Source: Hexactinellida sp. DTS-2022
Lineage: Eukaryota; Porifera; Hexactinellida
Direction of reading: 5' to 3'
Length of the DNA: 64,000 nt
NCBI GenBank assembly: GCA_028753945.1
Contig: JAPNXP010000012.1
Location: 4,238,501-4,302,500, forward strand
The notes under the pieces are model-generated. The model ran no database searches. It saw only the letters and a list, made by a program, of their open reading frames with translations, and was not told the origin of the DNA. The position numbers and the translations under genes were made by a program. Within the stretch, counting starts at the first letter, position 1. Each line of letters opens with the position of its first letter. Below, piece after piece: positions 41,335 to 53,289 of the stretch.

Positions 41335-43752
41335 ATGGCTAGCAACAGTGAGGAAGGCGAGGTGGCGTCCAAGCCCCGCGTCTCGATCCGCGCCCTGAGT
41401 GGCCGAACCTGCCACTTCGACGTTAGCGCGGACACAACAGTGGAGCAGCTGAAGCGCATCATAGCGGGCGACATGGAAGTTTCCGTGGAGAGACAGAGAC
41501 TCCTCTTCCAGGGCAAGATGCTGCTGGACGGACAGCTCTTGAAGGAGATCGGCTGTTTCAACAAAGTAGTTCATCTTGTCAAGCGAGCAGAGCCCCCTGC
41601 CACCTCCGAAGCTGCCCCCTCAGTCCCCGAGGCTAGTGGCACATCTGGGGTGATATTTGGGGGATTTCCCTTCTTAGGCCCACAGATGCTGAACAACGTG
41701 TGGACCATGGGTCAGCCGCCCGCCGCCGCTGCGCCCACCAGCTCCGCGCCTCCGCCAGGCGCCAGCGCCCCGCCTCCGCTCCCGACCCCGCGCGCCAACA
41801 GATCTGTGCCGGGCCTTCTGTGGGACACGCGCCGCCTCCTGCAGCTCTGTGAGGGGCTCTTGGACAGGTTCGACCGCGGCGAGACGATTAATCTCCAGGA
41901 CCTGACCCAGCCCCCCGACCCGGGGCCTGGCCCCTCTGTCTCGGTTGCCGCCCCCCTCCTGGGAGACCTGTACCTGCAGATGGTGGGCGTGTACTCGCGC
42001 GTCTCGCCTCGCCTCCGGGAGCAGGCCCGGTTCCTGCAGGAGGACCGAGAGCTGGGGGAGGAGGAGAGAGCGACGCAGGAGCGCGTCTCGAACTGCATCC
42101 GCGCCGTGCTGGAGCGGCTCCACGTGTGCGAAGTGCACCTGCTGTCCCTCTCGGTCCCGCCCTCGCAGGCCCCGCCGCGCACGGTGCAGACGGCCGGCAG
42201 GGGCAGGCGGCGAGTCGTCATCCAGACGCCGCACATGGCTCACGTGCAGGTTAACATTAACCACGCTACTCAGCCCCCTGTCCCCCCTCCTGCTACTGCC
42301 GACAACCCAGACGGGGCCGTGCCGCCCCCTCCCAACCCCCCCACTCAGCCCCTGCTCGCCCCCTCCCCCGCAGAGCTAACAAACATATTCGTGCAAGCCA
42401 TCAGCTCTATGATCCCCGGCGTGCAGGCACCAGCCGACGGCTCTCAGCCCAGCGCATCAGCTGTTTCTCACACAATCACAGGCGAGGCGGTTTTCATTCA
42501 GAACGGAGTTGTGAACAATATCCCCTTCGGGACAGGAGCAGGCCCACTACCCCCCCTGCTCCCGCTGGGAATCCCGCAGGACCAGACCATTGTCCAGCTG
42601 GCTCGGCTGATGTACCCCGGGTTCGTGGAGGAGTCGGGAGAGGACGTGTACTCGCGGCTGCTGCTGCTGCTCTGCAGTCTCGTCACTGTGGAGCAGATGC
42701 GAGACATCGGGCAGGGGCGCGTCGAGTGCCTCCAGGCGATGTACCCCCGCGTCAGAGAGTTCGTGGTGAGGGAGCTGGTGCCGGAGGGGACCGGCAGCGG
42801 AGAGGGGGCGCGAGAAAGCGCGGGAAGACGACTCGCGGAAGCCACCGTAGATAATATAGAAGGGCTGCTGGAGGCACTCCCTGCTCAGGAGGGACTCAAT
42901 CTCAAAGAAACATTTATCTCCTTCTTTCAGGCTCATTTTAGGAAAGCTATCACGTTAATACTGGACCCGCGCAACGAGGATATACAAGCCAGCAACACCG
43001 AGAACAGGTCAGTCTCTAGCTCAACTGAATATTTGTAGATTATAATATTGCTGTGCTTTCTGAATAGGTTTGGTAAGGTTATCTGGGGATGGAGTCACAC
43101 ACTGCTCTGCGAGATGTTCCAGCTGGTGGATGTGCTGTCGAAAGCCGGGAGCACTGACATACACTCCGTGCTGGAAGGGTTCCTTAGGCACTTCATTCAG
43201 ACTAACGGGGGAGGCGGTGATATCCCAATGGATCTCGTACAGGTTCTGCTAAGAGAAAACAGAGAAAAGATCAACTCAGTCATTAGAAGCTCTCATCTCA
43301 CCGAGCAGCAGATCAAAGACAATTATTTCATCCATTTCCCTCCCGAGCCCTGTCCCCTCCCAGAGCCCGCGGCTGCCCCCGAGTGGCTGCCGCAGGCGTG
43401 GGAGCAGTGCATAGAGGAAGACCAGACAGAGATGCAGAACTCTAGCCAGACCAGTTTCTCCAACAGCTACATGGCATTCTCCGGCCTGACCGACGGGAAG
43501 AGTCAGAATGCGACCTGTTCTGGCGAAGACATGCTGTGCGACACGCTTAAGATGTCCATCGGCAGCGCGCAGGCTCACACAAACACTTCTGTTGATGAGG
43601 TAATCCATGACGTCAGACAGAACTCCACTCTCAAAAAGCGATACAACGAGTTTATTGACTCTAACCTGAACAAGAGGGTGCGGTCTGATCCCAACTACAC
43701 TCCTGAGAGATTCCCGAACTCGGCTGTCAGATTTAAACCTGATGAGTCCTAG
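41335..43752 (+). CDS. BAG6: large proline-rich protein BAG6, 2 exons, 785 aa
   Basis: Exons 41335-43007 and 43068-43752, with a 60-nt intron in phase 2 (NR|FGKVIWG). Residues about 16-83 are a ubiquitin-like domain (VSIRALSGRTCHFDVSADTT, QRLLFQGKMLLDGQLLKEIG). A Pro-rich linker follows, then the BAG6-specific helical domain (about 155-275: RSVPGLLWDTRRLLQLCEGL, LYLQMVGVYSRVSPRLREQA), a second Pro-rich tract, and a helical region with the WGWSHTLLCEMFQLVDVL motif. The C-terminal BAG-like segment ends RVRSDPNYTPERFPNSAVRF, the best-conserved BAG6 signature. The protein holds exposed hydrophobic segments for tail-anchored insertion or for degradation. Human BAG6 is about 1130 aa; the shorter length is due to reduced disordered linkers. 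High coding GC. ATG at 41335 opens the frame directly before the ubiquitin fold. Confidence 0.92.
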
Positions 43753-44553
43753 TACAATGCTACAATATTGATTATGCTGCCATGCTAAGTACAGTACTTT
43801 ATATAAGCGTGTATTGTTTATTTGAGATATTACTGAGATAATAATAGATATACGTATTATAGAGCAGTGTGGGTCACCAACTATATTTCCAAATCTATAA
43901 ATCTCTAAGGATTGTTCTTACATTATCTCCTGTACATAGAATCTCACATATCTAACTAACATTCACTTTCTCGGAGCTTTTTCACTTGACAGAAGAGGCG
44001 AGGATACATTCATATTCACCATTTGAGTAGTTTTCTCAAGAATTTTGGTTTCATCACGTATTAAGTAGATCATCCTTTTGTAGATTCACCATCACAAACA
44101 TACTTGTATCAAATATACTCATAATATTTTACTTTTGTTTGATCTAAAATTAAAGTTTTTCTATGCAAACGCGAGTAGGAATTGTATTTATAATACCTTT
44201 GGAATAATTTTTCCGCTTGAATACTTCAGGAACCCAATGCGGCCCGCGATTAAAACGAGTTGGGCACCCCTGATTTACGGAACTCAGGAAATCTCTGAAT
44301 TGGCAACCTATAATTGTAAAATTGTATATATGTACGTACTAATTGATCTAGGAAATCTAATAATAATACTGTTCAAATCGAATAAGTAAATATGTCCCAT
44401 TATTTGACTGCTGGTTAAAGCAATTTGGTACCCCGGGATTGAAAAACAAACGAGGTGAAATGTAACTGGTTCCTGGGACTGTAAGCCCTATTTATATAGA
44501 CCCAATGGTCAATTATTAAAACTCTATTGTTGTGTGTTTGTGTGTTTGTTTCA
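43753..44553. other. 3' flank of BAG6, no gene seen
   Basis: AT-rich. A short gcggcccgcgattaaaacga stretch near 44240 looks like the worn end of a MITE. The 84-codon frame at 44135 has no support. Confidence 0.3.
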
Positions 44554-44590
44554 GTGGCGCAAACAGGGGGGCGTCGCCCCCCCCCCGTAA
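44554..44590. repeat. left end of a hAT-type MITE (right end not found)
   Basis: cagtggcgcaaacagggggg and the C-run that follows match the cagtggcg-plus-homopolymer family at 15040, 24088 and 28378. I could not find a matching inverted end within 300 bp. Confidence 0.45.
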
Positions 44591-44904
44591 ATAGTTGAGG
44601 GGGACAACATTAATGATGCGGGTGTTACCGTGCCCTCTGGACGTAAATTCATTCAAAACAAATCGATATCTGGCCGCTATCTCGCAATCAATTTCTTTCT
44701 GGGAGGCAAGTCCCCAAAACCCCCCAAAAGGTCGCTCGCTACACTCGCTACACTCGCTCCGAGCACCCCACCCCCAACCTACTTGAACCTCATACTTGTA
44801 AAACTAAAAAGAAAAAAAAAAACATACTAAAAAAAACTTTATTTGTCCAGTTTGTATTAGAGTGATGGGGAATTGAAACCGCATTTAACATTGAGATATA
44901 AACT

Positions 44905-45220
44905 AACTTTCAAATGTTGTTAATATAAATAAACAAGTAGCTGATTTCGAATTTCGTATTTATTAATTTCTAATATGAATATTTATTGTTGTTTGCAAAA
45001 AAAGGTAAACAAATTAACGAAAAATCAAAATCAACCTAGAAGTTAGCTTTCAACGGGTATTATTAGTAAACAAGTTAAAACTATGGAAAATGGTAGAAAG
45101 GGATGTATATAATATCCTCCTTTGTGGAAATGGTGAGAATTAAGGCCGCATAGCTCCCGATAATTTGAGGTACGTAGCACCGATCCGTCGCAAAGCGACC
45201 GAGACCGAAGGGCTCGTCCG
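44905..45220. repeat. family A repeat, inverted copy with GAA-loop hairpins
   Basis: The reverse complement of 2473-2780, ending gcgaccgagaccgaagggct plus cg. The body aattaaggccgcatagctcc and gataatttgaggtacgtagc is shared. Confidence 0.75.
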
Positions 45221-46277
45221 AAATAAATACAATGAATATCTACATTATTAGTGCATGCAGGTATTAACGAAGTTATTAATTCAATTAATTATCGGTTCAA
45301 GAAATATCAAAATACACTAAGTAACAACTTGTTGTTTTTCAGAGACCTAATTATTCTAGATTTCGTAACAGTAGCAGAACTTATATATAATTTTCATCCT
45401 ACTTCTAGTGTTGTATTAAATTCACTCCTCCATTCGACTGGATTATCTTCATTGTCCTCATATACCTGTACTTTGTATGACAAGGCCAAATTACGTCATC
45501 GTATGGACCTACAATCTCTTTAATTCATAATTAGCTGTGTAGTCCTCCCACTCCCCACTAAACTGGAATTTCAAGAATATTCGGACCCTGTATTTGTAGA
45601 GCCCCAGATAGAAAGTAGATCTCTCTCTTGTTTCTTGAGAATCTAACCATTTATGTCCCTTGCAGGGTTTAGACAAATATTCAAAGTATTTATTCTCAGA
45701 GACTACACTATACTTCAGAGACTCTAGTTGGAATAATTATTCCTTTATCTTGATTCTATAGTGGCATTGATGCTGTTAACAGCCTGTCCTAGCTGGAACT
45801 TTACCCTGCAATTCTTGCAAGCAAAGAGAAGATATATATTTATCGATAGAAATATTACTAGAATCGGGATTAAGAAAATAATAGTTCCTAACTTAATCGT
45901 ATCTACAGTGGAGCCTCCCATAACGGACACTCCAAATAGCGGACAACCTCTAAATAACGGACAACCCTCGTGGCCATTATTTGTATCACTAAATTTTCGG
46001 TTTATATCCCTAAGTATATTGTCTGTCTTCTCCAGTTCACTTCTCCTGTCTTCTCCAGTTCTTGAGTAAACTTTCTTGTTCAGCATTTGGTGGGTAGATA
46101 CATATATCCTAACACTATATTCATGACCAATTAGCCGAACCGAAGGTATTGGGCTAATTTAAAGAGATTAGACAAGTCAATGGGTATTGGGTTTCTCATG
46201 TTATCCATATGTGACTATTTAACTTTAAGTAATTAATAAATTACAATTAAACTTAATAACGACATAGACTAGCTGAA
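45221..46277. other. intergenic, with one mariner-type end
   Basis: A 90-codon open frame at 45251-45523 (starting MHAGINEVINSINYRFKKYQ) has no recognisable domain and lies in repeat-rich DNA; I do not call it a gene. At 45906 a TA-preceded end CAGTGGAGCCTCCCATAACG begins a relic matching the complement of 63679-63848; the other end is missing. Confidence 0.45.
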
Positions 46278-47510
46278 ATGAAGCTAGTTTCGTTACTTAT
46301 TCTGACACATGTCATTGCTCTCGCGACTGCTGCCCCGGTCCTGAAGCTCGTGATCCTCCTCTTCAGACACGGGGACCGGAGCCCCTCCAACCCGTACAAT
46401 GGGTACGAACACAACTCGTACTGGACTCAGGGTTGGGGACAGCTTACCACCATAGGAATGCAGCAGCAGTATGCATTAGGAGAGTTCATAAAACAGAGGT
46501 ACACCCCTGACTTTCTTGCATCTGCTTATAAGCGAGTTGAATGCAGTATCCGTAGCACCGACCTAGACCGCACCATCATGTCAGCATTAGCTCAGCTATC
46601 TGCTGTATTCCCCCCTACTGGGGAACAGGTGTGGAACAACTCACTCATATGGCAGCCTATCCCTGTGTTTCCTTTCACTGGCGAGAGCGATAATATCCTG
46701 CGCTCTTTCGCTGTGAATTGTCCTGCTTTATCTGATTCCAATACTCAATTTACCATGGGTCAGGAGTACAAAAATATGGCCGAAAAACACAAAAGTTTAT
46801 TTGAAACTATTTCTGATGCGACTGGTTCTTCTGTAAACTTGAGGAATGTCTGGCAGTTCGCAGACACTACAATATGCGATAAAGCGCACAACTTGACTCT
46901 CCAAAGCTGGGCGAAGGACAACTACGAAGAACTCATTCGGCTCGATAATTGGGATTTGAAAGCCTTCTTTGCACGCAAAGAAATACAGCCGTTTATCAAT
47001 GGGCGGTTGATGTGGTATTTCTGGGAGCTAGTGAATGCTCAAATGAACAAAAGCGCTGACACCAAAGCCTACTTCCTCTCGGCACATGACATAACTCTGA
47101 TAAGTCTCCTCTCCGCCCTCAATGTCTGGAACGAAATACAGCCTCCCTACGCATCTCTGGTTATATCAGAGCTGTTCCAAGATGGAGACAGCTGGTACTT
47201 AAAGTTCTTTTATAAGAACTCTACTTTAGGAGACGCTATTGCTCTATCTGTGCCGGGCTGTGACGGGACGAGTTGCACAGTTGATAAACTGAAGATGTTA
47301 ACAAAGAACGTTACCCTAACAGAGGAGGAGTGGGAACATGCGTGTGGACTTAAAACAGTTAGTAATGACCTGAGCGCTCTCCCCTATATCATAGCTATCT
47401 CTGTTCTCAGCCTCTTCATTGTGTTCCTGTGTTGCGTGGTGGTGCTGATCATTCCATTGAAACGAATTACGAAGCCAAAGTACGAAGCTCTAAGCGAAGA
47501 AAAATGTTAG
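46278..47510 (+). CDS. lysosomal-type histidine acid phosphatase, 410 aa
   Basis: A single-exon gene. A signal peptide (residues 1-19) is followed by the catalytic RHGDRSP at 30-36, whose His31 is the expected phosphate acceptor, and by the proton-donor motif SAHD with H270-D271. Several N-glycosylation sequons occur (NNS near 120, NLT near 205, NKS near 257, NST, NVT). A transmembrane helix (about 371-394, SALPYIIAISVLSLFIVFLC) and a short cytosolic tail with the tyrosine sorting motif YEAL (402-405) give the ACP2 (lysosomal) topology rather than the secreted ACP3 form. It hydrolyses phosphate monoesters at low pH. Cysteines C149, C200 and others fit family disulphides. NUBP1 begins 251 bp downstream on the same strand. 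Confidence 0.9.
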   Translation: MKLVSLLILTHVIALATAAPVLKLVILLFRHGDRSPSNPYNGYEHNSYWTQGWGQLTTIGMQQQYALGEFIKQRYTPDFLASAYKRVECSIRSTDLDRTIMSALAQLSAVFPPTGEQVWNNSLIWQPIPVFPFTGESDNILRSFAVNCPALSDSNTQFTMGQEYKNMAEKHKSLFETISDATGSSVNLRNVWQFADTTICDKAHNLTLQSWAKDNYEELIRLDNWDLKAFFARKEIQPFINGRLMWYFWELVNAQMNKSADTKAYFLSAHDITLISLLSALNVWNEIQPPYASLVISELFQDGDSWYLKFFYKNSTLGDAIALSVPGCDGTSCTVDKLKMLTKNVTLTEEEWEHACGLKTVSNDLSALPYIIAISVLSLFIVFLCCVVVLIIPLKRITKPKYEALSEEKC

Positions 47511-47761
47511 ATAGTACTTGTAAATTATTTGTAAGTTTGTAGTTATTCTACAATCCATTTCAATGTACGTATCGTAAATACTTATAGCCATTATTTTAAG
47601 ATTTTAAATGTACGTACAGTGTACTTTAAAGTAATTATATCCAGTGTTGTCTTGTAATTAGTTATATTGTTTGCAACTTTATCGGGACATGATTAATTAT
47701 TCATTCTACCTCTAATATCCAATAATTTTAATTGATACCAGGCCACTATAAATAGACTTGC

Positions 47762-48724
47762 ATGTCAGACGTCCCTTCTAACGCGCCGGAATCCTGTCCG
47801 GGCACTGAGAGCTCCGAGGCCGGCAGCGCGGGGCCGTGTGCCGGCTGTCCCAACCAGTCTCTCTGTTCCTCTGGCCAGGCTGCCCAGGTAGATCCAGCAG
47901 TAGCAGAGATCGCCGACAAGCTGTCGGCTGTCCGGAACATACTGCTGGTGCTCTCGGGGAAGGGAGGGGTGGGCAAGAGCACCGTCTCTGCCCACTTCGC
48001 GGCAGCTCTGGCCCGAGACGAGAGCTCGCAGGTCGGTCTGCTAGACATCGACATCTGTGGGCCCAGCATTCCCCAGATAATGGGCTGCTCGGGGCAGCAG
48101 GTGTACCAGAGCGGGAGCGGCTGGTCTCCCGTGTTCGTGCAGGACAACCTAGCAGTCATGTCAGTCGGGTTTCTGCTGTCCAGCCCGCGGGACGCAGTCA
48201 TCTGGCGCGGGCCCAAGAAGAACGGACTCATCAAGCAGTTCCTGCGGGACGTGGACTGGGGAGAGCTCGAGTGGCTGATTGTGGACACGCCCCCGGGGAC
48301 CTCGGACGAGCACCTCAGCTGCGTACAGTACCTGGAGAAGTGCAACGTCAGAGGAGCGATACTCGTCACGACCCCTCAGGAAATATCTCTGCAAGACGTG
48401 AGAAAGCAAATCAATTTCTGTAGAAAAGTGAAGCTACCCATTGTCGGCGTAGTCGAGAACATGAGCGGGTTCGTGTGTCCCCACTGCTCTCACGAGTCCC
48501 AGGTGTTCCCACCCACCACAGGCGGCGCAGCAGCCATGTGCGAGAGCATGTCTGTCCCTCTGCTCGGCAGCATTCCTCTCGACCCGAGGCTGGGCCAAGT
48601 TTCCGACGCGGGTGAGTTCATATTCTCTCGCTGTCCGGACGCCCCCGCGGCCAAGAGCTACGCTGACATTATACAGCGAATGCGGAGTCTCATACAGCAC
48701 AATAGTGAGCAGACAGAACAGTAG
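47762..48724 (+). CDS. NUBP1: cytosolic Fe-S assembly scaffold ATPase NUBP1/Nbp35, 320 aa
   Basis: A single-exon gene. The N-terminal ferredoxin-like motif C12-x13-C26-x2-C29-x5-C35 is present and separates NUBP1 from NUBP2. The deviant Walker [10 protein letters not shown] lies at 66-74, the DID/DTPPGT switch motifs at 95-97 and 175-180, and the bridging CPHC pair C239/C242 near [11 protein letters not shown]. All residues needed for the 4Fe-4S scaffold role of the cytosolic assembly machinery are there, and the length equals the human protein (320 aa). High coding GC. TATAAATA at 47747-47754 lies only a few bases before the ATG, so either the mRNA leader is extremely short or this is not the promoter. 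Confidence 0.95.
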   Translation: MSDVPSNAPESCPGTESSEAGSAGPCAGCPNQSLCSSGQAAQVDPAVAEIADKLSAVRNILLVLSGKGGVGKSTVSAHFAAALARDESSQVGLLDIDICGPSIPQIMGCSGQQVYQSGSGWSPVFVQDNLAVMSVGFLLSSPRDAVIWRGPKKNGLIKQFLRDVDWGELEWLIVDTPPGTSDEHLSCVQYLEKCNVRGAILVTTPQEISLQDVRKQINFCRKVKLPIVGVVENMSGFVCPHCSHESQVFPPTTGGAAAMCESMSVPLLGSIPLDPRLGQVSDAGEFIFSRCPDAPAAKSYADIIQRMRSLIQHNSEQTEQ

Positions 48725-48838
48725 AGGAGCCATACTTGGTATCTATTTAAATTATACAGTAATATTTCCTAAAAATAATTACGTATCTAAAATATGTATA
48801 GGATCTCACAAGCTCAAATGCTATACGTATTATTCCAG

Positions 48839-49319
48839 TGGTTCTCAAACTGGGGTCCACGGTAATCTAGATGACCGCGAAGCGGGGGTTATCTAGGTGA
48901 TTGGCCGGCACTTTAGGTGCCAGCCAGGCATCGGTTGTCGGTTGAGGTGCCATGGTGCTTGTAGTGTGATTCCATTTAGATGCCGGGTTGCCACTTTAAT
49001 TTGGTGCCAGGTGTCTGGCCATGAAATTCCTGAATAATGTTCCGTACAAATTTTAGCTCCTTGAAATAATGCCGCATCATTGAATTATGTTACCGATTAT
49101 GTATTTGGCTACGGTAACACCTTTAGAGTGCAATAAAAAGTTTACCTCCTTTATAAAGTACAGATCAAGAAAATCCTAGATAAACCCCTGCCGCTATTGC
49201 GAAGCGATTTCAAAAGGGGTCGCAAAATAATGCCACAACAGAAATAGGATCGCAACAGGAATATCGTCTCAGAAGGGCCCGCCAGGTATTAATTTCGGAA
49301 AAGTTTGAGAACCCCTTGT
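48839..49319. mobile_element. hAT-like MITE, interrupted by a second element
   Basis: Ends cagtggttctcaaactgggg and the complement of aaaagtttgagaaccccttg belong to the widespread cagtggttctcaaa family. Target duplication is worn. The element at 48885-49192 sits inside it. Confidence 0.7.
48885..49192. repeat. GGGTTTATCTAG-ended element, copy 3, nested
   Basis: Begins gggggttatctaggtgattg and ends aaaatcctagataaacccct. Interior gccaggcatcggttg is shared with 24555-24870 and 29976-30526. Confidence 0.75.
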
Positions 49320-49361
49320 TATCCCAATCTATTGTTTTAACTTTTAATGGATTAACTAGTA

Positions 49362-49555
49362 CAGTCGAAATCGGATTATTTTGTCATCGGATTATTTTGT
49401 TTTATCGGATTATTTTGTCCTAATATTCGAGGAAAATTATTATATACAGTATATACCATTTTGCATGGATATCCCACCGGGTTTATTTGTCTTATCGGAT
49501 TATTTTGTCGAATTATCCATGAAAAGAATTGGACAAAATAATCCGATTTCGACTG
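49362..49555. mobile_element. Tc1/mariner-type MITE, 194 bp, in the TRDMT1 promoter region
   Basis: Ends CAGTCGAAATCGGATTATTT and the complement of AAATAATCCGATTTCGACTG, with TA on both sides. It ends 36 bp before the TRDMT1 ATG. Confidence 0.9.
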
Positions 49556-49591
49556 TATAATTAATAGCGCCCTTGTTGCAGCTGTTCTCTA

Positions 49592-51538
49592 ATGGCTAGT
49601 CGCGAGGGGGCACTGCAGCCCCTGAGGGTATTGGAGCTATTCAGTGGGATAGGAGGCATGCACTGTGCGCTGAAACAGTCTGGCCATCCTGTCTCATCTG
49701 TCACTGCCATTGACATAAACCCATCGGCAAACAGACTCTACTCGCACAACTTTCCGGCTTCACAGCTGTTGCAGATGAACATCCTTAGTCTCAGCTGTAG
49801 CTTTCTGAAACAGCTGCGGACACAGCTGTGGGTGATGTCGCCTCCCTGCCAGCCCTTCACCCGACAGGGCAAGCAGCTGGATCTGAAAGACGAGAGGACA
49901 TCCGGACTCACTCACGTACTCAAGCTGCTCAGGTCATAGCTCATTTATTCCTTAGCTATTATTTGTAGTACATTAATTAACAGCCTTTCTTATAGAGAAT
50001 TGTCTTGCGAACCTGACTTTCTCCCCTCCTACATATTGCTAGAGAACGTACAGGGGTTCGAATGCTCAGAAGCGCGCGCGGCGCTGGTCGCTGCCCTGCT
50101 GGAGACGGGCTACAGCTACAGAGAGCTGCTACTCTCTCCTCTGCAGTTCGGAGTGCCGAACTCCAGACTGAGGTACTACCTGCTGGCTAGGCTGCTGCCC
50201 CTCGGGTTCCCGTTTGAGAGCAGTGGTCTCATCAGAGACTGGCCTGTACCAGGGATAGGCAGGCTCTCTCCCACTGGCGACAGCAGGCATTCAGTAGCGC
50301 CTGGAGCAAATGAATGCACCGCTACTGTAAGCCAAGCTCCTAACAGTGGTTAGTATAGTGTATGCAAGTATAGTATAGCCTAAATCTCAAATTAAACTTT
50401 ACAGAAATGAAAGAATTAAAAATGACTCATGATATGTACAAAATTTATTTTCTACCCGTAATGATCTTATTTATTGCCTCGTGCACTGATTTTAATAAGA
50501 TCCCGTAAAATTAAGAGTCCGACATAAATTATTAAATTTCAAATTTCATAAATAGCTCAACAGTCGGAAATTGGCTTTTTTATTTGAAAGGTGTAAGATC
50601 CAAGCTTTTCAGAAAGCACAGGAGTTGTCTGTTTCAGCTCAGACTTTCCAATCTACATGACTTGTCAGTTCAGAGTCAGAGGTTAGAGTCATCATAGCTT
50701 ATTTGTTTGATACATTTGTTGGTACTAGCCCCTAACTAACTGAATTTACTCGATAACTTATGGGCTCATAACAGTATAATTAATTGCATTGTATACAGTG
50801 TATTATACAGCCATTTGTAAATACGCTCCTAATCCTGGTCTGATCCAATTTTCATACGCCTAAATCACAAATTAATGTTACGGTATAGGAGAGGAATCCA
50901 AATTTTCGCGCTCCTAAATTCAAATTTTCCAAAAATCATGCTCCAAAAGGAGCGTCTCGCGCTCCTGGATAATTCCTTGATTGCATACAATCTATTGCTT
51001 CTACTCATATTAATTAAGTTAATTAATTAATAAGTTAACCTAGGTCAGTTCAAGTGACACTACAGCAGCATCTCCACTGGCCTGTCTTACCCTAGACAGA
51101 TTCATAACGCCGCTATCCCCTGAAGAGAAGGCGCGCCACTTGCTGACAGCTCACACTCTGCAGAAGTATGGAAAGGTACTCGACATAGTATACGAGCACT
51201 CCCGCGGTAGCTGCTGCTTCACCCGGGCCTACGGACACTACCTACAGGGAACTGGCTCTGTGTTGCAGAGCGGATTAGCCTCGAAAGAGGACACAGCCTC
51301 GGCTTACAGACTGTATTTCAAAGCAGTGGAGCAAGGACTCCCTAACCCAGAAATCTCACTTATGCCTTTAGAACTGCGGTTTTTCACACCTAGAGAGGTA
51401 GCCAATATAATGTGCTTCCCTCCGGAGTTCAAATTTCCACCTGATCTGACTGAAAAGCAGCTCTACAGACTACTGGGCAATAGTGTTAACGTTCTCGTTA
51501 TAACCAACCTACTACAACATCTGCTCCTTACCAGCTGA
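49592..51538 (+). CDS. TRDMT1: tRNA (cytosine-5) methyltransferase DNMT2, 3 exons, 388 aa
   Basis: Exons 49592-49932, 49996-50326, 51044-51538; junctions in phase 2 and phase 0, total 1167 nt with stop. Motif I is LRVLELFSGIGGMHCAL, motif IV PPCQPFTRQG with catalytic C86, motif VI ENV at 130-132, and motif VIII about FGVPNSRLRYYLLAR. The DNMT2-specific CFT motif is in exon 3 (GSCCFTRAYGHYLQGTGSVL). The C-terminus RLLGNSVNVLVITNLL is motif X. Length matches human TRDMT1 (391 aa). It methylates C38 of tRNA-Asp and a few other tRNAs. For exon 2 I chose the donor ACT|GTAAGC, because it keeps frame with acceptor CTAG|GTC; the open frame itself runs 22 nt further. Only one C5-methyltransferase gene is in view. 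Intron 2 (717 nt) is AT-rich and otherwise featureless. Confidence 0.92.
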
Positions 51539-51929
51539 GGATATACATATATTTATATATATATAGCAGTGTAGAAATATAGTAAACACTAATTAACAGA
51601 CTTTAGTATCTACCGTATACTATTGTATAGCAATTAACTTAAATAATGTGTGCACATCTGTAACCCATGAGACACCTATCCTGAGAGTTTCACTTAGTAA
51701 ATTAAACTCTGATCAAAGGAGAGGATATCCGGATACGGAATAATACTAACAATAACATTCCAAAGTTATTTCAATACTGGGCCACTATACAAAGTCGGCA
51801 CAGTAATTATTTGATTATATATGAAACGGAACATGTTGACATTTGGAACATGCTGACATTATTCTATTGTATAATATTGTATGGCTTCTAAAGGAAATTT
51901 GGAAACCTATATCGCAACATGGAACGACC
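51539..51929. other. 3' flank of TRDMT1
   Basis: Includes a short block (cacatctgtaacccatgaga and following) shared with 1895-1985. No gene. Confidence 0.4.
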
Positions 51930-53110
51930 CAAGAGGGACCTTAATTCCCTTGTGTTACCCCTTAGCTCCCTAGTTTTCCCCTTAGGCCCTTTTCTTTTCT
52001 TCAGCTTCTTTTCCTGCCTTTTAGTCCCTTTTAATTCCCATTAGATACATTTAGTCATGCTAGGCTCTTTTCTTTCCCCTTAGTTTATTTTGCTCCCATT
52101 TACACCCATTCTTGTCCCCTTCGGCCCTTTTGTTTCTCTTGGTCTCTTTTCTTTCCCTTTAGACTCTTGCCTCCCTTAACACCCTATTGTTTCTCCTTAT
52201 GCCCTTTGTTTCCCTTTAAGCCTTTTGTTTCCATTTAGTCCCTTTTAATTACAATTAGACCAATTTATTTCCCCTTCGCCTCCTTTCTTTTCTCTTTGGA
52301 CCCTTTTGTTTCCTTTTTTGTACTTTTGTTTTCTTTATTATATATTATTTCTCATTATGTTTTCCCCTTTGGCCCTTTTTGTACCCTTATTCTCTTTTGT
52401 TTTTCTAATTTTGTTCCCGAAACATCAATTTTCTATTTATTTATTTAGTTACAAGTGTGTATTTCCCCCCCACTATTTTTGTATCAATTAGAATCTTTTG
52501 CTATTCATCGCCCAAGAATTTATCTCGTTTAGTGTGTCAAACATTTTATGATAAACTTTTTCTCAAAACTATTCCAGCTACTCCTCGAAGAACTTGAAGA
52601 TATCCACTAATTGTTATTGGGACTCGTTGAAAATATTGAAATATATTCCTTTTGATTTGTAACATGTGTTAAGTTTGATACATGCCTCAAGTTGTGGATA
52701 AATGCAAAATGCAGGTTAGTTGCGAAATTCATATGGATGTATAATTGTTTAATTGCCAACAATTTTATTCCCCTTAGGCCTTGTCTTTCCCCTTAGTCTC
52801 ACTCGTTTCCACAGAGGTTCATTTCCCCCCTAATCCTTTTCCCCTTAGTCCCTCTTGTTTCCCATTTTACCCTTGCCTTGTATTTCCCTTTATGCCCTTT
52901 GTTTCCCCGTAGTCTCTTTTTAGCCTTAGTCTCTCTCCCCCCCCCCTTATTTGCCATTTACTTAGTTCAATTCCTTTTTATGATGATTATTTATTTAGGC
53001 ATTTGTGTGTCTCTATTTCCCTGAAATCCCTATTTTTGGTTATTTATCCATCTTGTTTCCCCTTATGAACATTATTTACTTTCCTTTGTTTGCAATTTTC
53101 ATTATCTTAT
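51930..53110. repeat. degenerate pyrimidine-rich minisatellite
   Basis: A loosely repeated unit of about 20-25 bp, near cccttagtcccttttgtttc, with strong C/T strand bias, in two blocks (51930-52400 and 52760-53080) separated by less regular sequence. Long open frames on the plus strand arise from the bias and code for nothing credible. Confidence 0.75.
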
Positions 53111-53289
53111 TTTTGCCACACACTATTTTTGCCTTCAACTATTGCCTACATTCTACCAAATACTTTTCTTCTAATTTTTTCCTGGTTCATTCTTTTCTCC
53201 AGTCATCTCTCGTTATTGCTTTCAGAAACTTTCCTTTTAACACATTTGGCATTGTTTCATACACCCTGCATATATAATTGCAATTAGAT

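Noticed and set aside
45251-45523. A 90-codon open frame as a small gene
   Set aside because: No domain, signal peptide or splice support, AT-rich, and it lies among repeats.
47747-47754. TATA box for NUBP1
   Set aside because: TATAAATA is less than 10 bp from the ATG, too close for a normal TATA-TSS-ATG arrangement, so I do not list it as a promoter.
50327-50353. TRDMT1 exon 2 extending to the end of its open frame, or to the GTTAGT donor at 50349
   Set aside because: That donor leaves phase 1, and both possible exon 3 acceptors then hit an early stop; GTAAGC at 50327 keeps the conserved exon 3 frame.
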